Positions 21,972 through 32,552 of a stretch of 64,000 nucleotides of DNA are shown here, piece after piece. The position numbers and the translations under genes are program-made. Source of the stretch: Axinella damicornis (lineage: Eukaryota > Porifera > Demospongiae > Axinellida > Axinellidae); assembly GCA_963931865.1 (NCBI GenBank), contig OZ007518.1, positions 3,558,055 through 3,622,054 of the forward strand, read 5' to 3'. The notes under the pieces are model-generated. The model saw nothing but the letters and a program-made list of their open reading frames with translations. It was not told where the DNA came from and searched no databases. The stretch's first letter is position 1. The number at the start of each line of letters is the position of its first letter.

Positions 21972-22412
21972 CTCTTGTCAATGCAATAATTGTAGATATG
22001 TATAGGATGGACATCAGCGAAATCTCCACTAATACTTAGAATATATCTACACCTGCACTGGTAATAGTAGTAATATCAGAGCATATTAAGGTGCACTCGG
22101 CACTTTCAGGGGGTGCATATGTAATTATGAAAATGAAAACATACCCTGGAATTTGCAAGTTTTGTTTGATAGTCTCGATTTCCTTTCTATAGAATCACTT
22201 TCAAAATGGTTCATTAATTTTGGTCACCTCCTTTGTTGGAGTGTTCTTTCACCTTGTGTGTATGGGTGGTTTCAATGCAGCCGTTGTGAATGTGATTTGG
22301 GACTTGAATACACATTCATCAAGTTTAAGCACGTCAGTCCAGTTTCATGGCATTGTGTATGTATATAGTAGTATAGAGAATGTGCGCATGTCAGCATCGT
22401 CTCCATTCTGGT
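21972..22412. other. Region between R3 and R4
   Basis: It holds the 5' flank of R3, which lacks the leader shared by R1, R4, R5, R6 and R8. The rest is unique sequence up to about 22367, where similarity to the R1 flank begins. No gene is seen. Confidence 0.5.
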
Positions 22413-22806
22413 AGAGTGTACAAGTACAGAGCAATGCCATGTCCATCTTTGCACCTACTACAGAATGTACCCTCTCGATTCAGTGACCCACACATGAACT
22501 CATTAAGTGAGGAGACATTTTTTGGCAACTGATAGAAGAGGAGCCGGTCACACGGTATAATATCGAGATGCATTATGTATGGGCAGGGTCCATAACTTGT
22601 CGATTCAGTTGGGTCATACAGAAGCCAATTTGCAACAGAGTGAGATCTGCAAAACAGCTGACTTCTCCACTTCCAAGGAAGCAAGAGCACCCAGTGCTTG
22701 AGCTGTTGTCAGGGATGAACCAGGGAGGGCAGACATCGCGATGAGCAGCACTCTGTACTATGGCAAGGAATGCCAGAGGCAACAGACGTGACCACATTGC
22801 TGTCAT
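22413..22806 (-). pseudogene. R4: N-terminal fragment, twin of R1
   Basis: It starts at 22806 (MTAMWSRLLPLAFLA) and covers the signal peptide and ectodomain only. It has the same 11-bp deletion after FCMT and the same break at YSYTL as R1. R1 and R4 with their spacers therefore come from duplication of an already truncated gene. Confidence 0.85.
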
Positions 22807-23552
22807 CTCTTGGTTATTAGCCAGTCCACACTTATGGTAGATTTGTAGGTTGGGTATCAGCGTATTTTCCAGTACTAGAAACTACTAGCTAGCTAGCTAG
22901 TACTTTCAGTCAGTCTTGTATCTAGTCAGAATTGATTATTATGATTTTGCAAAATTTAGCTACCCTAGTTTATGTTTTCTGTTTCCTTTCTCAGTCTGTA
23001 GAATAACTTTCAAAACTGGAAACACCTGTTCAATTGGTCTAGTCACCTCAGTGTTTAGTGCTTTTATGACCTTATGAGGTGCCATTGGTGGTGTTAGATA
23101 GCTGGCTACAATCTTTGGTGTACTATAACGGTTTTAACACTTCTCAACAAGTAGCTATGTGTGCATGTTGGTCCACTTTCTTGTCACTGTGTATGTGGAA
23201 ATGCATCAATGTTGTGCACTCCTTTCATTACACCAGGCATTATACTCCAGCACGACATTGTCTGTTTTGGATTGGTATGACGTAGCTACTATGTTAAAAC
23301 TTCTAGTGAGCTTAAAATAATAAACAACACAGATCCTTCTTCAACATACTTGAAATTAATAAATTGAACTAATGTTGTCTCCACTTTTATCAGTCATTTG
23401 CTGCAGGCTCAGCATATTTCATATTGCTGGGCTGTGGTCAACTCCCCTGGTCTAAAATTCTCAGCTAGTTGCATGCCTTGATGGAAGTTATGTTACACTG
23501 TTTGGTGTTTTAGTTTATGGAGGTCAAAGTACATCTGCTGTACAAACACCAT

Positions 23553-23583
<31 letters not shown>

Positions 23584-24265
23584 AATTCCATTCCAGTCCA
23601 TGCAGTCAGTGGACAAGGGCAGCCATCTAGTATTTCATCAGGTTTCAAGTTAACATTCAACCCTCCTTGAAAGAAGAATTCGATACAGTTAACTAAAACA
23701 TAATGTAAGGTGCTTATAGAATATCACCCAGGCCCCTCTGACTTCACATCAGAATGAGGCTAGCTCCAGACTGGTAGTATATAGCTAGTCATACACCATG
23801 TCAGTCTGTTTATGTATAGCTATGCATTGCATCTTCTATTATTCATTTCACAGTATATAACTAATGGTAGCTATATGTTTTCACAAGGTTATGTTTACAT
23901 TGCGTATATTTACATTTTAATATTATACCAGGATTCAGTTTCGTGAGATAGCCGTGATGCTGACTCACCTAGCACAACAAGTGCTTTCTGGAATGCTATA
24001 ACTTGTAAACAGAACTGGTGAACTGTTGTATTTTGGCAGGTGAATCGTTACCCAAAAGGCATGGAATACCTAATGTCAGATATGCTCGAAAGGGTGCACA
24101 AGACCTAAGCCTAGAGTTCATACATTAACATGGTATTTACCAACTACCATCAATGTTGAACTATGAACTACTCACTCCGCCTTTGTAGCTACTCCGTTCG
24201 TGGATTTATCATCCAGTCTGCCAGGAAGTTGAGTCAAATATTTGCTTTGGATTGGAATGTGTGCC

Positions 24266-24578
24266 TACCACATAGCTTTTACGAAGTGGATATTGATCCG
24301 GCAGGAAGTAGGGCAATGGGTTAGAGTATATTAGGGCCAGGGCCGGTTCTAGATGCGCCCGCGTTTCCGGTACCTATACCTAAAGTATGTACTTCCTGCC
24401 GGACCAATATCCACGTCGTAGGTTTTATGTAGTAGGCTAGCTTTATTGTTTGCTATGTTGCTGTGTTTTATTTTATACTCCCTCCTCTGGTATACACTAG
24501 TCTTGTAGGCACGTTCACTCCGTGTTGTATTCATTACCACCTTTTCATTGGACAAAAAAAGTTTACCACATAGCTTTT
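24266..24578. mobile_element. SINE-like retroposon, second copy
   Basis: Same structure as at 2583-2896, with the 15-bp duplication TACCACATAGCTTTT at 24266-24280 and 24564-24578. Confidence 0.8.
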
Positions 24579-24687
24579 CAAAGCTGTAGCTAGCTATACA
24601 CATTTCCTCTGCCACTTCATGGTAGCAGAGGAGAATCGTACAGAAAATAGCTACCTAGCTACAACAGCAGTATCAATATATATCAGT

Positions 24688-24960
24688 ACAAGTAATAAAA
24701 AACATTTAAAATGTAACAGGATGTAGGGATACCAGAACCGCAAAAAGTAAGGAAACAAGGTAGGGATGATCACACAAAACAGTGAAGTATACAACCCCCT
24801 ACAGAGATCTTTTTCCATAATACGTGTATAATGAAAAAAGATATCTAGGGGGATTGTATACTTCACTGTTTTGTGTGATCATCCCTACCTTGTTTCCTTA
24901 CTTTTTGCGGTTCTGGTATCCCTACATCCTGTTACATTTTAAATGTTTTTTATTACTTGT
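24688..24960. mobile_element. 273-bp full-length palindromic MITE
   Basis: Nearly the whole element is one hairpin: it starts ACAAGTAATAAAAAACATTT and ends with the inverse. Arms pair through GGATGTAGGGATACCAGAAC and CAAAAAGTAAGGAAAC, with a loop near 24825. Further copies are at 44582-44831 (right arm shortened) and 60573-60827. In all three, the same sequence containing GCAGCAGGCGCATG follows on the right, so they share an ancestral insertion site. Confidence 0.85.
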
Positions 24961-25269
24961 TTATGTCATTTTTTTTAGCAGCAGGCGCATGCATACTGGA
25001 CTCTGGCATTTACACTGCCAGCAATGGCTGAAGAATCAGACCCAAGCATCACAAAAGCCAACCCTTTTCTGGATGGATACTAAGCCAGTGCTCCCTGAGC
25101 TGAAGTAGTGTAGGTAAAATAGCTATACCAGATAGTAGTAGTGACACATTGTTGAGTCTTTAGATAGGCATTCACCCCTCTCACAGAACACAGTCTAGTA
25201 ACATATATAGCACAGAGAATTCACCTCAGTCTAGTTACGGTAATTACCACAACAGCGCAAGGCACTTCT

Positions 25270-25690
25270 AATTCAGCGATCTTGAATAATAATTACGTAT
25301 CGTTGCTAAGTGATCGTTTAAGTGCGCATGCGTACAAACATGAAAATGGCGTGACAAATGAAGCCATAGTTATTGAGTGGGCAGCTGTAGCCGCCTGGTG
25401 AAGACTTGGAGGTTGCCAAAAAGCGATGGGCTGGTGCACTGCTCGGTGTAAAATGCTGCTGTTTCGTACGAAAACCATCATGAGGGATTGAGGCGACGTT
25501 GAGCTAGCCCGTCTGAAAGAAAGAAGGAAGAAGAAGAAGAAAGAAAAACAATTTGCCCGTTTTGCGAGTACCTGGTGCGGTACTTTCGCGACGGTTTTTC
25601 GCGACGCGAGGAGTCTTGTTGGTCATGAAAACACTCGAAGATGAACGGTATGTGGTTATAAAGGCTTATAAGTGTACCGTTTCTGAGATT
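25270..25690. repeat. Dispersed repeat, copy 1
   Basis: About 420 bp are repeated at about 46095-46515 with high similarity, including the GAAGAAGAAG purine tract and TTTCGCGACG. Both copies are followed by unrelated sequence. Type unknown; no terminal repeats or coding capacity were seen. Confidence 0.6.
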
Positions 25691-26175
25691 TGGAGAGATT
25701 CTTTTGTATTAGCATATATTGCGTGTACGTCGTATCCCTACATACAGAGTCTACCGACTCTGTGATAGACAATGAAACATTTCCTGTACTGGAGTGGTAT
25801 CCGGCCAATACAATAATTATTATGAGTGACAATATTGCCAGCAATGCTAGGATCGATCAAACAATCACGTAAGTTGAAGTGCACGGAACTTGTCATGAAG
25901 TTCTGTGCATGCAGTTACTGGAATGAGATGGAATGAGAATATGTGCTGCAAGATACCACAGCTCAGCACAAGCCACTAAACAGCTGTGGTGTTGCGCATG
26001 CTGGTTAATTACACTTGCTGCTCAAGTCTTAATTAACAAGCTGTTCTTTTGACTATATTATTCATCCACCATTGCCAAGCGTAATATGAGGATAGCCGGC
26101 AAAATTTCCATGCTTATCGGAAATGAAGTTCATTAAGAAACCACATGTATATAGCAAAAAACGGTAGCCATAGAC

Positions 26176-28032
26176 TCAGTTGATTGATCCGTAAGTGTAA
26201 ACAGGAGTTAGCCTTCTTGTTCCTTCATTGACTGACACTTTGTCTTCTGTTGGCTCGGCAACTGAGTGCTCCTTTGCAGTTGGTAGAATTGGTTCGTACA
26301 CCTCTGGGTTAATCATCCTGTCTGGCAGGGAGTCGTTGTTAAACTCAGCCTCCCTATCTGGGAATGTGCGCCTGATTGCTTTGAAACGGTGCTTCAAATC
26401 TGTGTATTTCCTTTCCAGACAGTGAGTGATGCCAATTACAGTGGCCAGTTTGTAGCAGAGGAAGATGATCAGTGCCAAGTGGGGAACACCTAACACCAGT
26501 GTCAATACCGGTATACACCATGTGAAATTTACTGTTGCCGGGTGGTACAGTGTAGTAGGGAATATGAGTGACAGTATCGCAAGCAATACTAGGGCCAAGA
26601 TGTCAACAGTGTTCCTATAGTTCAATCTGTATGGCCTCACAATTGCATAGAAACAACATGCACTTACGAAAAATGCACTCCGTACATCAGATTTAGACCA
26701 AGATGACCAATTGTGAGGTGAAAACGAGGCCAGAATCAAAATTCTGAGGATGAGGAAGGTTGAAGAAACCATCCTAAAGTCACGAGTACCATTGGTTCCA
26801 TCCTTGTACTGTCCCTGAAACGATTCAGCAAACATGTGCAGGACGTGCCACCTCTGAAATTCACAACACGAGGCACACATTCTGAACAGTCTTGTAGGAT
26901 ACACAATGAGAAGAAGTGTTGGAAAAAGAATAAAAAATACCAACACGCAAACAGCTACAGATACAAAGATGGAAAACTCCTGCGTACTGCATTCCACAGT
27001 TGCATCGTAATACAAGAAGCACTCAAATCTACGAGGAATGGAACTAGCGTCAAAGGTGTGCAGCAGTGTGAAGGATACAAATAAGATTTTGGAAAATGAG
27101 AGGAGCAGAAATGTTGTGAATGCGTTGATTATTGATGCTCTGGGGTCCCATTTCCTCCTGAAGCGAACGAAATGTCTGTGGAATGGCTTCCACAGCCAAA
27201 CAACTGGTCTAAAGTTATTGTCATGGAGTTTTATGCACCCATAAGTGACTAGAATGAGGAAGATGGGATAGAATGCCACAACATACTCCAGTGCAAGTGC
27301 ATGAACGGTCTTGATGTTGCTTACACAGAAAGGTGGAATCACAAAACGAAAGAAATCTAAGCTCCATATGCTACACAAAACTAGCAACACTTGCAGCACC
27401 AAATATGGAAATCCATTTACTTCATTTTCAATGTATATGTGCAACGGTACGTTCATGCGTATTGTGTACACCATAATCTGACTCATGAACACAAGAGCGC
27501 TCAGTGGAGAGGAGGTGGCTCTTATGTGGAAAATCACCACCAGACAGTACAACACAGTCACAGGGAAAAGTTCAAGGAAGTAGTACAAGACCCATCCATA
27601 ACCACTTCCCCAGCACTTTCTGCAGTCCAGAGTGTACGAGTATAGAGCTATGCCATGACCATCTTTGCACCTACTACAGAATATACCCTCTCGATTCAGT
27701 GACCCACACATAAACTCATTAAGTAAGGAGACATTATCCGGCAACTGATAGAAGAGGAGCCGGTCACGCGGTATAATATTGAGATGCATTATGTACGGGC
27801 AGGGTCCACTTCTTGTCAATTCAGTTGTGCTGTTGTAGGTCATGCAGAAGCCAATTTGCAATAGAGTGAGATCTGCAAAACAGCTGACTTGCACACTTCC
27901 ATAGAAGCAAGAGCACCCAGTGCTTGAGCTGTTGTCAGGGATGAACCAGGGAGGGCAGACATCTCGATGAGCAGCACTCTGTACTATGGCAAGAAATGCC
28001 AGGGGCAGCAGACGTGACCACATTGCTGTCAT
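26176..28032 (-). CDS. R5: intact multi-pass membrane protein (618 aa)
   Basis: Single exon from MTAMWSRLLPLAFLAIVQSA at 28032 to TYGSIN*. Signal peptide about 1-20; ectodomain Cys at about 26, 40, 42, 51, 63, 78, 109, 119, 122, 137 and 140; sequons at 34, 67 and 100. Hydrophobic spans fall at about 147-168, 178-193, 209-231, 247-266, 301-325, 352-378, 422-438, 450-466, 477-492 and 505-530. The loop RPVVWLWKPFHRHF and the motif AIVRPYRLNYRNTVDILA are the strongest family marks. The tail is charged. Upstream is the shared R leader. Function is unknown; no homologous domain is claimed. Confidence 0.87.
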   Translation of the reverse strand: MTAMWSRLLPLAFLAIVQSAAHRDVCPPWFIPDNSSSTGCSCFYGSVQVSCFADLTLLQIGFCMTYNSTTELTRSGPCPYIMHLNIIPRDRLLFYQLPDNVSLLNEFMCGSLNREGIFCSRCKDGHGIALYSYTLDCRKCWGSGYGWVLYYFLELFPVTVLYCLVVIFHIRATSSPLSALVFMSQIMVYTIRMNVPLHIYIENEVNGFPYLVLQVLLVLCSIWSLDFFRFVIPPFCVSNIKTVHALALEYVVAFYPIFLILVTYGCIKLHDNNFRPVVWLWKPFHRHFVRFRRKWDPRASIINAFTTFLLLSFSKILFVSFTLLHTFDASSIPRRFECFLYYDATVECSTQEFSIFVSVAVCVLVFFILFPTLLLIVYPTRLFRMCASCCEFQRWHVLHMFAESFQGQYKDGTNGTRDFRMVSSTFLILRILILASFSPHNWSSWSKSDVRSAFFVSACCFYAIVRPYRLNYRNTVDILALVLLAILSLIFPTTLYHPATVNFTWCIPVLTLVLGVPHLALIIFLCYKLATVIGITHCLERKYTDLKHRFKAIRRTFPDREAEFNNDSLPDRMINPEVYEPILPTAKEHSVAEPTEDKVSVNEGTRRLTPVYTYGSIN

Positions 28033-30716
28033 CTCTTGGTTATTAGCCAGTCCACACTTATGGTAGATTTGTAGGTTGGGTATTAGCGTATTTTCCAGTA
28101 GAAACTGTTAGCTACCTAGTACTTTCAGTCAGTCTTGTATCTAGTCAGAAGTGATCATTATTAATGATTTGCAAAATGTACCCTGGTTTGTGTTATGTGT
28201 TTCATTTCTGTAGAATAACTTTCAAAAATGGAAACACGTGTTCAATAATTGGTCTGGTCCCCTCATAACGTAGAGTGTTTAGTGCTTTTATAACCTTGTG
28301 AGGTGCCATTGGTGGTGTTATATAGTCTTTGTGTACTATGGCATGGACACAAACGCATGTTGGTCCGCTTTTTGTGGGAATGCATCAACGTCATGCACTC
28401 CTTTCAGTACACCAGACATTATACTCCAGCATGACATTGTCTGTTTTGGATTGGTATGACGTAGCTACTATGTTAAAACTTCTAGTGAACTTAAAATAAT
28501 AAACAACACAGATCCTTCTTCAACATACTTAAAATTAATAAATTGAACCAATGTTGTCTCAGCTTTTATCAGTCTTTTGCTGCAGGCTCAGCATATATCT
28601 ATCCTTTCATATTGCTGGGCTGCGTTCAACTCCCCTGGTCTAAAATTCTCAACTAGTTGCATGCCTTGATGGAAGTTATGTTACACTGTTTGGTGTTATA
28701 GTTTATGAAGGTCAAAGTACATCTGTTGTACAAACCCCATTTGGGGGGGAAATTCCAGTCCAGTCCACGCAGTCAGTGGACAAGGGCAGCCATCTAGTAT
28801 TTCGTCACGCTTCAAGTTAACATTCAGCCATCCCAGAAAGAAGAATCTGATACAGTTAACTAAAACATAATGTAGAAGGTGCTTATATAATATTACCCAG
28901 GCCCTATGACATCACATCAGAATGAGGCTAGCTCCAGACTGATTGATTAAAAGGTAATCATACACCACGTCATTCTGTTTGTGTACCAGCTATACATTGC
29001 ATCTACCATTACAGTTATTTTATGCTTGTATTCACAAGGTTATGTTTACATTTAATTTTACATTTATTATGCATATACCAGGATTCAGTTTCGTGAGATA
29101 GCCGTGATGCTGATTCACCTAGCACAACAAGTGCTTTCTGGAATGCTATAACTTGTAAACAGAACTGGTGAACTGTTGTACTTTGGCAGGTGAGTCGTGA
29201 CCCAAAAGGCATGGAATACCTGATGTCAGATATGCTCGAAAGATGATAGTTGGCAAAATCGAGGTGGATCAGGGCAATCATCCAGTGGATATGGAAGTCC
29301 ACCAGGGTCAATTCAATACTTGGTGCATTTCCACTGCTCACTTGTTCTAATTTTCTTGCAATGATACTGAAACGACAGGTGCTACGTCAGGTCTGAGAAA
29401 GGAAGAATGGCAAAGGGTGCACAAGACCTAAGCCTAGAGTTCATACATTAACATGGTATTTACCAACTACCATCAATGTTGAACTATGAACTACTCACTC
29501 CGCCTTTGTAGCTGCTCCATTTGAGGATTTATCATCCTGTCTGCCAGGAAGTTGAGTCAAATATTTGCTTTGGATTGGAATGTGTGCCTACCACATAGCT
29601 TTTACGAAGTGGATATTGATCCGGCAGGAAGTAGGGCAATGGGTGAGGGTATATTAGGGCCAGGGCCGGTTCTAGATGCGCGTGCGTTTCCGGTACCTAT
29701 ACCTAAAGTATGTACTTCCTGCCGGTCCAATATCCACGTCGTAGCTTTTATGTAGTAGGCTAGCTCTATTGTTTGCTATGTTGCTGTGTTTTATTCTATA
29801 CTCCCTCCTCTGGTATACACTAGTCTTGTAGGCACGTTCACTCCGCGTTGTATTCATTACCACCTTTTTGTTGGACAGAAAAAAGTTTACCACATAGCTT
29901 TTCAGAGCTGTAGCTAGCTATACACATTTCCTCTGCCACTTCATGGTAGCAGAGGAGAAACGTGTGGAAAATAGCTACCTAGCTACAACAGCAGTATCAA
30001 TATATATCAGTATAGAGAATGAAACATTTCCTGTACTGGAGTGGTATCCGGCCAATGCAATAATTATTACGAGTGACAATATTGCCAGCAATGCTAGGAT
30101 CGATCAAACAATCACGTAAGTTGAAGTGCACGGAACTTGTCATGAAGTTCTGTGCTTGCAGTTACTGGAATGAGATGGATTGAAAATATTATGTGCTGCA
30201 AGATACCACAGCTCAGCACAAGCGACTAAACAGCTGTGGTGTTGTGCATGCTGGTTATAATTACACTTGCTGCTCAAGTCTTAATTAACAAGTTGTTCTT
30301 TTGACTATATTATTCATCCACCAAATCTTGCAGCATCAACTGCTTAGCTATCAGAGTAGCTACGTTTTCATGGCTATAGTGTTCATGTTCAAACTCTTCT
30401 CAGTCAAATGATTCACCTTCGACACCTAAATATATATCTAGCTACTGCACAAAAACAGCTACAGCTATATAGCTAGCTACTGCACAAAACATTGTGTAGC
30501 TATGTACATTATACCTTAGAGGTATATATATACCTGCATAAAATCATACTATACAATAAGTTTGTGCAATGAATGTTGACTACAAAATTATAATAAATCA
30601 GCTTATGTGAATAGCATTGCCAAGTGTAATATGAGGATAGCCGGTAAAATTTCCATGCTTATCGGGAATTAAGTTCATTAATAAACCACATACATAGAAA
30701 AAGGGTAGCCATAGAT
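28033..30716. other. Spacer between R5 and R6
   Basis: Same spacer type as 848-3705, with a 7-G tract (28743-28749) where others have up to 29, and the SINE-like insert (29587-29902). It ends in the 3' flank of R6. No gene is seen; a 108-codon minus ORF (29015-29341) is broken in the other spacers. Confidence 0.65.
29587..29902. mobile_element. SINE-like retroposon, third copy
   Basis: Same element as 2583-2896. The 15-bp duplication lies at 29587-29601 and 29888-29902. Confidence 0.8.
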
Positions 30717-32552
30717 TCAGTTGATTGATCCGTAAGTGTACGCAGGAGTTAGCCTTCTTGATCCTTCATTGACTGACACTTTCTCTTCTGTGGGCTCAGC
30801 AACTGAGTGCTCTTTTGCAGCTGGTAGAATTGGTTCGTACACCTCCGGGTTAATCATCCGGTCTGGCAGGGAGTCGTTGTTAAACTCAGCCTCCCTATCT
30901 GGGAATGTGCGCCTGATTGCTTTGAAACGGTGCTTCAAATCTGTGTATTTCCTTTTCATACAGTGAGTGATTCCAGTTATAGTGGCCAGTTTGTAGCAGA
31001 GGAAGCAGATCAGTGCCATGTGGGGAACTCCTAACAGCAGTGTCAATACCAGTACTGTTGCCGGGCGGTAGAGAGTAGTAGGGAATATGAGTGACAGCAT
31101 CGCAAGCAATACTAGGGCCAAGATGTCAACAGTGTTCCTATAGTTCAATCTGTACGGCTTCACAATTGCATAGTAACAACAAGCACTTACGAACAATGCA
31201 CTCTGTACATCAGATTTAGACCAAGATGACCAATTGTGAGGTAAAAACGAGGCCAGAATCAGAATTCTGAGGATGAGGAAGGTTGACGAAACCATCCTAA
31301 AGTCACGAGTACCATTGGTTCCATCCTTGTACTGTCCCTGAAATGATTCCGCAAACATGTGCGGGACATGCCACCTCTGAAATCCACAACACGAGGCACA
31401 CATTCTGAACAGTCTTGTAGGATACACAATGAGAAGAACTGTTGGAAAGAGGATAAAAATTACCAACACACAAACAGCTACAGATACAAATATGGAAAAC
31501 TCCTGTGTCCAGCATTCCACGGTTGCATCATAATACAAGAAGCACTCAGGTCTATGAGGAATGGAATGATCACCAAAGGTGTATAGCAATGTGATGGATA
31601 CAAATAAGATTTTAGAAAATGAGAGGAGCAGAAACATTGTGAATGCATTGATTATTGATGCTTTGGGGTCCCATCTCCTCCTGAAGTGAACAAAATGTCT
31701 GTGGAATGGCTTCCACAGCCAAACAACTGGTCTAAAGTTATTGTCATGGAGTTTTATGCACCCATAAGTGACTAGAATGAGGAAGATGGGATAGAATGCC
31801 ACAACATACTCCAGTGCAAGTGCATGAATGGTCTTGATGTTGCTTACACAGAAAGGCGGAATAACAAAACGAAAGAAATCTAAGCTCCATATGCTACACG
31901 AAACTAGCAACATTTGCAGCACCAAATATGGAAATCCATTTACTTCATTTTCAATGTATATGTGCAACGGTACGTTCATGCGTATTGTGTACACCATAAT
32001 CTGACTCATGAACACAAGAGCGCTCAGTGGGGAGGAGGTGGCTCTTATGTGGAAAATCACCACCAGACAGTACAACACAGTCACAGGGAAAAGTTCAAGG
32101 AAGTAGTACAAGAGCCATCCATAACCACTTCCCCAGCACTTTCTACAGTCCAGAGTGTATGAGTACAGAGCAATGCCATGACCATCTTTGCACCTACTAC
32201 AGAATGCACCCTCTCGATTGAGTGACCCACACATGAACTCATTAAGTAAGGAGACATTATCTGGCAAGTGATAGAAGAGGAGCCAGTCACGCGGTATAAT
32301 ATCGAGATGCATTATGTACGGGCAGGGTCCGTATCTTGTCGTTTCAGTTGAGCTGACGTAGGTCATGCAGAAGCCAATTTGCAATAGAGTGAGACCTGCA
32401 CGACAGCTGACTTCTGTACTTGGGAAGCAAGAGCACCCAGTGCTTGAGCTGTTGTCAGGGATGGACCAGGGAGGGCAGACATCTCGATGAGCAGCACTCT
32501 GTACTATGGCAAGGAATGCCAGGGGCAACAGACGTGACCACATTGCTGTCAT
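30717..32552 (-). CDS. R6: intact multi-pass membrane protein (611 aa)
   Basis: Single exon, start 32552 (MTAMWSRLLPLAFLAIVQSA), C-terminus TYGSIN*. It has the full family layout: signal peptide, Cys-rich ectodomain with FCSRCKDGHG and LDCRKCW, about 8-10 spans, charged tail. It is seven residues shorter than R3 and R5 because of in-frame losses in the ectodomain (near TGCSCFPSTEVSC) and just before the last span (the NFTCCI segment is missing). The in-frame nature of the gaps suggests it is still under constraint. It has the shared R leader upstream. Confidence 0.86.
   Translation of the reverse strand: MTAMWSRLLPLAFLAIVQSAAHRDVCPPWSIPDNSSSTGCSCFPSTEVSCRAGLTLLQIGFCMTYVSSTETTRYGPCPYIMHLDIIPRDWLLFYHLPDNVSLLNEFMCGSLNREGAFCSRCKDGHGIALYSYTLDCRKCWGSGYGWLLYYFLELFPVTVLYCLVVIFHIRATSSPLSALVFMSQIMVYTIRMNVPLHIYIENEVNGFPYLVLQMLLVSCSIWSLDFFRFVIPPFCVSNIKTIHALALEYVVAFYPIFLILVTYGCIKLHDNNFRPVVWLWKPFHRHFVHFRRRWDPKASIINAFTMFLLLSFSKILFVSITLLYTFGDHSIPHRPECFLYYDATVECWTQEFSIFVSVAVCVLVIFILFPTVLLIVYPTRLFRMCASCCGFQRWHVPHMFAESFQGQYKDGTNGTRDFRMVSSTFLILRILILASFLPHNWSSWSKSDVQSALFVSACCYYAIVKPYRLNYRNTVDILALVLLAMLSLIFPTTLYRPATVLVLTLLLGVPHMALICFLCYKLATITGITHCMKRKYTDLKHRFKAIRRTFPDREAEFNNDSLPDRMINPEVYEPILPAAKEHSVAEPTEEKVSVNEGSRRLTPAYTYGSIN

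Larger units (their letters stand above)
22807..26175. other. Spacer between R4 and R5
   Basis: This matches the R1-R2 spacer (848-3705), with a 29-G tract (23555-23583), the SINE-like insert (24266-24578) and an additional insertion from 24688 to about 25770 that R1's spacer lacks (compare about 3005). That insertion includes the palindromic element at 24688-24960 and a dispersed repeat at about 25270-25690. Part of the 3' flank (equivalent of 3310-3604) is deleted. No gene is recognised. Confidence 0.65.

Noticed and set aside
29015..29341. 108-codon minus-strand ORF in an R spacer
   Set aside because: The same spacer in other copies has it broken by stops and indels with no sign of codon-level conservation.
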